A stretch of DNA of 5,162 nt from Pseudomonadota bacterium (GTDB lineage: Bacteria > Desulfobacterota > WTBG01 > CAIYCZ01): the NCBI GenBank assembly GCA_026388865.1, contig JAPLIX010000568.1:1-5162 (forward strand), given 5' to 3'. Made by a program: the position numbers and the translations under genes. How positions within the stretch are numbered: the stretch's first letter is position 1; every line of letters begins with the position of its first letter. The notes beneath the pieces were generated by a model that ran no database searches, was not told the DNA's origin, and saw only the letters and a program-made list of their open reading frames with translations. Of the stretch, positions 1-5,063 are shown piece by piece.

Positions 1-2
1 AG

Positions 3-41
3 GATTCTTCTTTAACTGAATCTGAATGTCAAACATTGTGA
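3..41 (+). other. Possible C-terminal tail of an upstream gene
   Basis: The third frame is open from the window edge for twelve codons (DSSLTESECQTL) and ends at TGA 39-41. The other two forward frames stop even earlier. A stem-loop follows at 46-62. This could be the end of a gene that starts outside the window, but twelve codons carry no recognisable motif and the open stretch may be chance. Confidence 0.15.
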
Positions 42-45
42 GTCT

Positions 46-62
46 CACTGGTCAAACCAGTG
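46..62. other. Perfect 7-bp stem-loop in the leader region
   Basis: CACTGGT (46-52) and ACCAGTG (56-62) are perfect reverse complements around the loop CAA. Outer bases GTGAG (38-42) and CTTAC (64-68) can extend the stem with one G-T pair across an asymmetric internal loop. No T-run follows directly, so a canonical intrinsic terminator is not supported. It may be a weak terminator for an upstream gene, an mRNA structure or a protein site. Confidence 0.35.
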
Positions 63-99
63 GCTTACCTGTCTTTAGTTAATTACATGGATTCTCATG

Positions 100-121
100 A
101 TATTGAAGTATACCGCAATAT
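100..121. promoter_or_regulatory. 22-bp palindromic operator-like site
   Basis: The + strand reads ATATTG, two bases, GTATAC, two bases, CAATAT. The outer hexamers are exact reverse complements and the central hexamer is itself a palindrome; only the two dinucleotide spacers break the symmetry. The centre (about 110.5) lies some 36 bases before a consensus -10 hexamer at 147-152 that lacks a good -35, roughly where an activator dimer would sit. Regulators of metal- or envelope-responsive two-component operons often autoregulate from such a position. Binding by the regulator encoded at 300-2240 is an inference. Confidence 0.45.
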
Positions 122-122
122 G

Positions 123-152
123 TGATAATTATGGTATTACACTTAATATAAT
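123..152 (+). promoter_or_regulatory. Possible promoter of the two-component gene
   Basis: TATAAT at 147-152 is an exact sigma-70 -10 hexamer. At the matching -35 distance only TGATAA (123-128, 18-base spacer) is present, a poor match to TTGACA. A perfect -10 with a weak -35 just downstream of a palindrome fits an activator-dependent promoter. The region is AT-rich, so a chance TATAAT is possible. The leader to the coding region would be about 140-160 nt. Confidence 0.3.
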
Positions 153-299
153 TCTGTACTTTTCAAAATGGTATATGTATGAAAACCCCCCCTTTTTTAA
201 TTTTAATCCCTCCGTGTACTCACCCTTGTGAAGTCATAAATGAAATAAACCTATGGACAGCGCTTATCCCTTGTCTGCTGTTATGTTATTTTTCAGCAA

Positions 300-2240
300 A
301 TGAAAGGTGGTGATCTCTTTAGAATTCTTATTGTCGAGGATGACAGTAAAATAGCCTCTTTTATTATGAAGGGATTAAAACAATCGGGCTTTGCCGTAGA
401 CCATGCGGGCAATGGTGAGGATGGACTGCTCCTGGCTAAACAAGGTGTCTATGATGCAGCAGTTATAGATATAATGCTTCCTCGAATGGACGGTTTAAGT
501 CTTATTAAAGAGCTGAGGCGGGAAAAAACAAATCTCCCGGTGATCATTCTGAGTGCCCGGCGTTCTGTCGATGACAGAGTAAAGGGCCTTGAAAGTGGCG
601 GTGACGACTATGTAACCAAACCATTCGCTTTTTCCGAGCTTCTGGCACGGCTGCAGGCGCTTATCCGCAGGTCCGGTAATAATGCGGAGCCCCGCCATCT
701 GACCGCCGGGGATATTTCCATGGATCTACTCGCGCGGGAAGTAATCCGTGATGGCAGGAGAATTGATTTGCAGCATCGAGAATTCTCTCTCCTTGAATAT
801 TTGATGCGCAATGCGGGGCGGGCCGTATCCAAGAACATGATTATGGAGCATGTCTGGGACTATAGCTATGAACCGCAAACCAATGTTGTGGATGTGCTGG
901 TTTGCAGGCTGCGCAATAAACTGGACCAGGATTTTGAAGAAAAGGTTATCCACACAATCAAAGACAGGGAAGTTATTCAATCCGAGCTCGATGAGTATGC
1001 AATTCAGTATAAGGAAGGGGGAACCGGTGCTCTGCAGCAGGAAGTAAAGCTTGAGAAAAATCTCAGCGGTAAAAATCCTTTTTTTGTTCGGCTTATTGGA
1101 CCTGAAAACAAGACTGTCTTTTTGAATATCCCGGATAAATGGAGAAAATTCGATCTTCAGCAGCTTGAAATAAGTAACATTAAAAGCAGCTATCAGTGGT
1201 ACTATCTGAAAACGAAAGGTAATAAAGACATACTGGAAGTCGCCCTGCAGCATCTCTCTGACGGATCGCTGCTGGAAGTCGGTAAAAGCGTAGCCAAACG
1301 CAACGAAATTCTCGAGCGCTTTAACGAAATTTTTACCGGAGTGATAATTTTGGTAGTTGTTGTCGGGCTGACGGGAGGTGTGCTGTTCGCAGTTCATACC
1401 CTTCGTCCGATTCGCAGCCTTAATAATACCATTCAGTCAATTATCAATACCGGCAGGATAGATGCACGCGTTCCGACTTCGAATAGAGGTGATGAGCTTG
1501 ATGAACTGAGCACGGCATTTAACACAATGCTGGACCGGATTGAAACGTTGATAGCTGGATTGAAAATGGGATTAGATAATGTTGCCCATGATTTGCGTAC
1601 CCCTATGACCCGATTACGGGCCATTGCGGAGCTGTCTTTGCGGTCGGAGCAGAACGAAGATGGCCTCCGGGAATCCTTAAGTAACTGCATAGAGGAGTCA
1701 GATCACATTACGGCAATGTTAAAGACCCTGATGGACATTACCGAGGCGGAAACCGGTGCGATGAAGCTGAAGCTGGAAGAAGTGGATATGGTGACGCTGG
1801 TTGCGGACGCGGTTGATCTGTATGGTTATGTTGCCGAGGAAAAGGGCATTACGATTCATACCACGCTGCCTGAGAAACTCTCTTTGACAGCGGACATTAA
1901 CCGATTGCGACAGGTACTTTTTAATTTACTTGATAATGCTGTTAAGTATAACCGGAGCGGTGGAACCATAGAGATTGAAGCTTTTCAAAGGCATCAGCAC
2001 GTCACGGTTCTTATCAGGGATACCGGGATCGGCATCCCCGCTGAAGAGCTTCCCAAAATCTGGGATCGCCTCTATCGTGGTGATAAAAGCCGCTCACAGC
2101 AAGGACTTGGGCTTGGTTTGAGCCTGGTTAAAGCCATCATTCAGGCACATAAAGGACACATTGAGGTAACCAGCAACCCCGGCGTTGGCTCGCAATTCTC
2201 TATCAGCCTTCCTGTTTTGCCTTCTTCTCTATCCCTCTAA
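300..2240 (+). CDS. Response regulator-sensor histidine kinase fusion (OmpR-type REC-wHTH joined to a CusS-like HAMP kinase)
   Basis: This 646-residue frame joins two proteins normally encoded by adjacent genes. Residues 8-122 are a receiver domain: acidic pocket E13/D14/D15, phosphoacceptor D57 in VIDIMLP, S85 and K107 in TKPF. Residues about 132-220 are an OmpR/PhoB winged helix ending VIHTIK, where relatives continue with GxGYxL. At K221/D222 the protein jumps into a kinase sensor region (DREVIQSELDEY, then FFVRLIGPENKTVFLNIP), which normally follows the kinase's first membrane helix. One hydrophobic segment remains (about 346-366), then HAMP (367-418), DHp histidine H430 in AHDLRTP, N-box N542/N546, G1 box DTGIGIP (574-580) and G2 box GLGLGL (602-607). 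All catalytic residues are present. The regulator's last residues, the intergenic DNA and the kinase's first helix are missing, consistent with an in-frame deletion. ATG 300 has no Shine-Dalgarno; a near-perfect one lies inside the frame at 305-315, pointing to codon 318, which is TTT. It may be a functional hybrid, a recent pseudogene or an assembly error. Confidence 0.85.
   Translation: MKGGDLFRILIVEDDSKIASFIMKGLKQSGFAVDHAGNGEDGLLLAKQGVYDAAVIDIMLPRMDGLSLIKELRREKTNLPVIILSARRSVDDRVKGLESGGDDYVTKPFAFSELLARLQALIRRSGNNAEPRHLTAGDISMDLLAREVIRDGRRIDLQHREFSLLEYLMRNAGRAVSKNMIMEHVWDYSYEPQTNVVDVLVCRLRNKLDQDFEEKVIHTIKDREVIQSELDEYAIQYKEGGTGALQQEVKLEKNLSGKNPFFVRLIGPENKTVFLNIPDKWRKFDLQQLEISNIKSSYQWYYLKTKGNKDILEVALQHLSDGSLLEVGKSVAKRNEILERFNEIFTGVIILVVVVGLTGGVLFAVHTLRPIRSLNNTIQSIINTGRIDARVPTSNRGDELDELSTAFNTMLDRIETLIAGLKMGLDNVAHDLRTPMTRLRAIAELSLRSEQNEDGLRESLSNCIEESDHITAMLKTLMDITEAETGAMKLKLEEVDMVTLVADAVDLYGYVAEEKGITIHTTLPEKLSLTADINRLRQVLFNLLDNAVKYNRSGGTIEIEAFQRHQHVTVLIRDTGIGIPAEELPKIWDRLYRGDKSRSQQGLGLGLSLVKAIIQAHKGHIEVTSNPGVGSQFSISLPVLPSSLSL
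305..315 (+). promoter_or_regulatory. Near-perfect Shine-Dalgarno with no start codon at the expected place
   Basis: AAGGTGGTGATC (304-315) matches the extended consensus AAGGAGGTGATC at all but one base. Seven bases after GGTGG comes codon 318-320, TTT, followed by codons for RILIVEDD, the usual first residues after Met in OmpR-family regulators. The ancestral start was therefore probably at 318, for example TTG or ATG changed to TTT. The only in-frame ATG (300) lies before this site and has no Shine-Dalgarno of its own. Confidence 0.6.
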
Positions 2241-2300
2241 AAGCCTTTCATGATTTTAATGTTGTGGAAAGGTTCCTGCAATCTTCATGCGCTATAAAAT
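2011..2300 (+). repeat. Diverged direct repeat, copy A (kinase 3' end plus downstream flank)
   Basis: This stretch runs from just before the G1 box of the kinase through its stop codon and about 60 bases beyond. It has a degenerate second copy in the same orientation at about 4530-4797. Hand-aligned ungapped blocks give 19 of 25 matches over the G2-box region (from 2095), 24 of 27 around AAAGCCAT (from 2128) and 31 of 42 in the non-coding tail (from 2254). Copy A is the intact version. Confidence 0.7.
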
Positions 2301-2370
2301 ATATATCCTATGTGTATTGCTCGTATCAATTAAAAGCTATGAGCAAGAATACATGCAAAATAATTGCGAA

Positions 2371-2401
2371 ATTGTTAGCCGGTAAGCTACAATTTTATAA
2401 G
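2371..2401 (+). promoter_or_regulatory. Possible promoter with an inverted repeat, upstream of the exported protein gene
   Basis: TTGTTA (2372-2377) and TTATAA (2395-2400) are spaced 17 bases apart; TATAAG (2396-2401) at 18 bases is the alternative -10. The spacer carries an imperfect inverted repeat, ATTGTTAGC (2371-2379) and GCTACAAT (2386-2393), with one bulged T, which could be an operator or a small hairpin. The match is moderate and the region AT-rich. Transcription would start about 50 bases before the gene at 2462. Confidence 0.35.
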
Positions 2402-2461
2402 TATGGATTTAATAATTTTATTACTGCTCATGATGTTGCGTAAAACAAAAGGGAGAGAATT

Positions 2462-3214
2462 ATGAAAATAAAGTACAGTGTCGTCTTGTTGATAACAGCT
2501 CTAGTAAACGTGATCTGCGTGTTTGGGGCCATTTCAGAGGTGCAGGCTTCAGCAAAAGCTCTCGGCTTTTTCTTCAACCGCATACCATTTACTGATACTT
2601 TTTATTTCGATGAGTGCGGCGGCTTTTCGTCCACGGGCAGCAACCGCTATTTCGTTCTGGAACCGGGATTTCAAATTGTCTTGGAGGGAAAACAGGGCAG
2701 CCATACTGACCAATCGATCCTGACTGTTCTCAGCGAGACAAAAACAGTTGACGGCGTAGAGACCCGGATTTTAGAGAATAAAGAGTCACGTGATGGCGCC
2801 TTGACCGAGATTTCAAGAAATTATTTTGCCATCTGTAATAAGACCAACAGCGTGTTTTATTTTGGGGAAGATGTGGACACTTACGAAAACGGCTCGATTG
2901 TCGGCCACGAGGGATCATGGAAAGCCGGCCAGAATGGCGCGCAAGCGGGTTTGCAGATGCCTGGAATCATTCTCCTGGGGGCGAAATACGCCATGGAAGT
3001 AGCACCCGGTGTTGCTGAGGACAGATCAGAAATCATTAGCATGACGGAGACGGTGAAGACTGCGGCAGGAACATTTGAAAACTGCCTGAAGATAAAGGAA
3101 ACTTCAGGAATAGAAAAATTTACCGTCGGTTACAAATATTATGCGCCGGGAATTGGACTGGTTAAAGATGAGTACTTTGAACTGACCAATTACACACGGC
3201 AACCTGCTCCGTAG
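2462..3214 (+). CDS. Exported protein of unknown function
   Basis: This encodes 250 residues. The N-terminus is a classical Sec signal peptide: MKIK, a hydrophobic core (about 6-24) and an ASA cleavage motif at 29-31. It is not a lipoprotein, since no lipobox cysteine precedes the cut. The mature part (about 219 residues) has no further membrane helix and is rich in beta-type segments. Distinctive stretches are NRYFVLEPGF (61-70), VFYFGEDVDTYENG (131-144), GHEGSW (148-153), the PGIILLGAKY region (167-176), AAGTFENCLKIKET (201-214) and YKYYAPGIGLVKDE (224-237). I recall a similar pattern in uncharacterised proteins of Geobacter-type bacteria, from memory rather than a search. Cysteines at 52, 125 and 208 might be partly paired in the periplasm. 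The start is well supported: GGGAGAGA (2451-2458) sits just upstream of ATG 2462. Product and ligand are unknown; the preceding two-component gene could be its regulator, but that is only positional. Confidence 0.85.
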   Translation: MKIKYSVVLLITALVNVICVFGAISEVQASAKALGFFFNRIPFTDTFYFDECGGFSSTGSNRYFVLEPGFQIVLEGKQGSHTDQSILTVLSETKTVDGVETRILENKESRDGALTEISRNYFAICNKTNSVFYFGEDVDTYENGSIVGHEGSWKAGQNGAQAGLQMPGIILLGAKYAMEVAPGVAEDRSEIISMTETVKTAAGTFENCLKIKETSGIEKFTVGYKYYAPGIGLVKDEYFELTNYTRQPAP

Positions 3215-3352
3215 AGATGAAAAAGAAAATTCAGCCATGCAGTATTATGTTTGAGCAGGCACAACAGAAAATGGTCTTGAAACGACGAAGTTATGGTGAC
3301 AAATGAAATAAAACTATTCAGAAAAGAATCGAAGCTACTGAAACAAGGTAAC

Positions 3353-3364
3353 ATGGCCTGGTAA
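3353..3364 (+). other. Three-codon minigene ahead of the glycosyltransferase
   Basis: ATG GCC TGG TAA encodes M-A-W and stops one base before ATG 3366. The best Shine-Dalgarno-like sequence nearby, AAGG at 3345-3348, is well placed for ATG 3353 and too far (17 bases) from ATG 3366. Ribosomes might terminate and restart at 3366, which would set the yield of the downstream protein. It could equally be chance. Confidence 0.2.
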
Positions 3365-3365
3365 A

Positions 3366-4508
3366 ATGGAAACTATATCAAACCGTTCTGCAATCTCCCT
3401 GCATTGCCCCCAGTGGTTGATCGGCTTGCGGCGGAGTTCAGCCTTGCGCCTTCTCGGCAAAGGCATAGAACGGAACAGCAAACGCCTGATCCATATGCTC
3501 GTCATGTGGTTTGTAAAACCATGCAGCCAGGTGGATCCCGCGAGTTTGAATAATATTCATAGAATACTTCTGCTGCGTCCAAATTTCAGGATCGGTAATG
3601 CCTTAATCAGCACCTCCCTTGTTCTGGCCTTGCGCGAAAGATTTCCCTCAGCACGCTTGGACTATTTAGGGGCAGATACTACGTCCATTCTTCTGCAAAA
3701 CCTCCCGTTAGATCATTTATATGAGATGTCCCGTTCATTTATTGCACGACCCTGGGCTTACCTGAAGTTGCTGAAAAATCTACATGATCAGCAATACGAC
3801 CTGGTGGTACAGATAGGCAGAGGATCTTTTTCAGGCATGACCTGCATGAATTCTTTAAATGCCCGTTACCGGGTGGGGGCAGGAAAGTGGGCAAAGGTAG
3901 TGTGCAATATCCGGGTTGATTTGTCCGCAGCAAAACATGCCTATGACCGGCCGATGGCAGTTGCCAGGACTCTCGGCATGAGCTGCCGCAATCGACCGTT
4001 CTATGCCACAACGCAGCAGGAACGTGAAAATGCAAGGCTGCGCCTATCAACGGTAAGCCTGTCCGATGGGAACAGTACGGTTCCATTTGCAGCCCTGTTT
4101 ATCGGTGGACATAAGGATAAACGATGGCCGATAGAATGCTGGATTGATCTTGCCGGTAAGCTTCGGCAGGCGCACAAAAGAATCATCATTCTTCTCGGCC
4201 CTGAAGAAGTGAGCATGGGAGCCAGAGTTAGGGAAGCCCTCGGGTCCGGCGTCCCCGTCTTTGATCCTTTTCCCCTGCGCGACTTTGCGGCCGTGCTGCA
4301 GCAGGCACGCCTGGTGGTAACCCCGGATACCGGTCCCATGCATCTCGCCGTGGCATTAGATGTTCCTACCATCGCCATCATCCAGAGTAACGCATCTCTT
4401 CGCTACGCGCCTCGGGGAGATAGGGATGTTGTCCTGAGGCAGCCAACTTCCGGGAAGGTTTTTAAAACCATACAAGCACATAACGTGTGGTCTGAACTCA
4501 GCGCATAA
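3366..4508 (+). CDS. Glycosyltransferase family 9 protein (heptosyltransferase-like)
   Basis: This 380-residue protein resembles ADP-heptose:LPS heptosyltransferases (GT9, GT-B fold), which add sugars to lipopolysaccharide core or other surface glycans at the inner face of the cytoplasmic membrane. The N-terminal domain opens with HRILLLRPNFRIGNALIST (65-83), the family's nucleotide-fold start; LGADTT and YDLVVQIGRG (144-153) follow. The C-terminal donor-binding domain has GGHKDKRWP (247-255) with K252 at the place of the conserved lysine of the KxWP motif, IILLGPEE (274-281) and TPDTGPMHLAVALDVPTIAI (319-338). The Asp usual in the first motif (GD) is Asn78 here. About 64 residues precede the first motif; a basic, partly hydrophobic stretch (38-51) may aid membrane contact. 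The start is uncertain: ATG 3366 lacks a close Shine-Dalgarno, while TTG 3444 follows GCGGAG (3431-3436) at a good distance and would give 354 residues. Donor and acceptor sugars cannot be told from the sequence. Confidence 0.85.
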   Translation: METISNRSAISLHCPQWLIGLRRSSALRLLGKGIERNSKRLIHMLVMWFVKPCSQVDPASLNNIHRILLLRPNFRIGNALISTSLVLALRERFPSARLDYLGADTTSILLQNLPLDHLYEMSRSFIARPWAYLKLLKNLHDQQYDLVVQIGRGSFSGMTCMNSLNARYRVGAGKWAKVVCNIRVDLSAAKHAYDRPMAVARTLGMSCRNRPFYATTQQERENARLRLSTVSLSDGNSTVPFAALFIGGHKDKRWPIECWIDLAGKLRQAHKRIIILLGPEEVSMGARVREALGSGVPVFDPFPLRDFAAVLQQARLVVTPDTGPMHLAVALDVPTIAIIQSNASLRYAPRGDRDVVLRQPTSGKVFKTIQAHNVWSELSA

Positions 4509-4529
4509 TATTAAAATAAGATTTGATAA

Positions 4530-4797
4530 TTATCATACATGCCGGGAGTGGCTTGACTCTAAAGAGCTTTCTAAAACCGGTGATCGCGATAAATAGCGGC
4601 TTACAGCAGGTGCTCGGACTTGGTTTAAAGCCATTATTCAGTCATATAAAGAACCCGTCAAGGGATAACCAACAAACACGGGACTGGTTCTCAAAGTACG
4701 GCTACCCCTCCAGTTTTCCCCGCATCTCTCCCACACCCCTGATCATTACATAATTTTAATTCACAGGAAAGATTTCTGCAATATTCATGTTGTATCT
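4530..4797 (+). pseudogene. Decayed duplicate of the histidine kinase 3' end and its downstream flank
   Basis: This stretch aligns with 2011-2300 inside and just after the fusion kinase. Residual codons still read HAGSGL against DTGIGI (G1 box) and LQQVLGLGL against SQQGLGLGL (G2 box). A 12-base in-frame loss falls between these boxes, and a loss of about 10 bases after the G2 box shifts the frame, so the rest of the kinase is unreadable. Homology returns beyond the kinase stop, from TTTTAAT at 4754 through CTGCAAT and TTCATG to about 4792. A 76-codon open frame (4523-4753) covers the remnant, but it is a by-product of the decay and has no credible ribosome site. Only the ATP-binding end survives; no DHp histidine, membrane segment or regulator lies nearby. 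The copy was probably part of a duplicated two-component locus. Confidence 0.7.
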
Positions 4798-4806
4798 AAG
4801 CAATAT

Positions 4807-4829
4807 CTTAAAAAAACACCTTTTTTAAG
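4807..4829. terminator. AT-rich hairpin, possible weak bidirectional terminator
   Basis: CTTAAAAAA (4807-4815) pairs perfectly with TTTTTTAAG (4821-4829) across a five-base loop. The stem has nine base pairs but only one is G-C, so it is weak for an intrinsic terminator, although A/T runs flank the loop on both strands. It lies after the glycosyltransferase and the kinase remnant and before the leader of the asparagine-synthetase-like gene, a sensible place for transcription to end. Confidence 0.3.
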
Positions 4830-5063
4830 GAACATTAGAAATAACATCTCGCTGATTTAATTTTTTTAATGAAAATTAAAAGAATCACAACCTTGCTTCC
4901 CTCATTAATTTTTTACAGCAAAGCCTAATGCAGCGCCTTACCAGGACTCATGAAATCAGTTTTGATTGCAGATGGCCCGTCTTAAATTCTAATAATTGAG
5001 GTTTTGACCTCATTACTATCCTGATTTACGAAACCATCAGAATTTTGCAAGAGAGAAAACCGT
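4830..5063 (+). other. Non-coding leader of the asparagine-synthetase-like gene
   Basis: This AT-rich stretch holds no credible gene on either strand. It contains a 7-bp stem with GAAA loop (TTTTAAT/ATTAAAA, 4864-4881) and a 6-bp stem (TGAGGT 4997-5002, ACCTCA 5007-5012, loop TTTG). TTGACC (5004-5009) could be a -35, but the -10 at 17 bases (TACGAA, 5027-5032) is poor. No riboswitch or T-box pattern was recognised. AGAGAGA (5050-5056) is a fair ribosome site for ATG 5064. Confidence 0.3.

Noticed and set aside
185..196. C7-T6 homopolymer tract upstream of the fusion gene
   Set aside because: Could hint at slippage or phase variation, but lies outside any coding frame and not between promoter elements.
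726..1397. 223-codon open frame on the minus strand
   Set aside because: It lies wholly antisense to the regulator-kinase fusion, whose domains are unmistakable; no ribosome site or recognisable motif.
2243..2273. CCTTTC/GAAAGG pairing after the fusion gene as a terminator
   Set aside because: A 6-bp stem with a 17+ base loop and no T-run does not support an intrinsic terminator.
2317..2346. TTGCTC and GAGCAA inverted repeat with 18-base spacing
   Set aside because: Only six bases per arm with a long spacer; expected by chance in a region of this size.
3217..3306. 29-codon frame MKKKIQPCSIMF directly after the exported protein gene
   Set aside because: It starts two bases after the previous stop, but has no ribosome site, no recognisable motif and a length expected by chance.
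3301..3318. Short repeat of AAATGAAATAAA also present at 238-249
   Set aside because: A low-complexity 12-mer in AT-rich DNA; no extended homology around it.
4001..4381. Overlapping minus-strand frames opposite the glycosyltransferase
   Set aside because: They are antisense to well-supported GT9 motifs and show no family features of their own.
4524..4535. Perfect 12-bp palindrome TGATAATTATCA, reminiscent of a Fur box
   Set aside because: Too short for the 19-bp Fur consensus, lies in AT-rich DNA at the edge of the kinase remnant and precedes no gene that would use it.
4523..4753. 76-codon open frame starting MIIIIHAGSG
   Set aside because: It aligns with the decayed kinase tail (HAGSGL, LQQVLGLGL), then runs out of frame with the homology, and has no ribosome site; treated as pseudogene remnant, not a gene.
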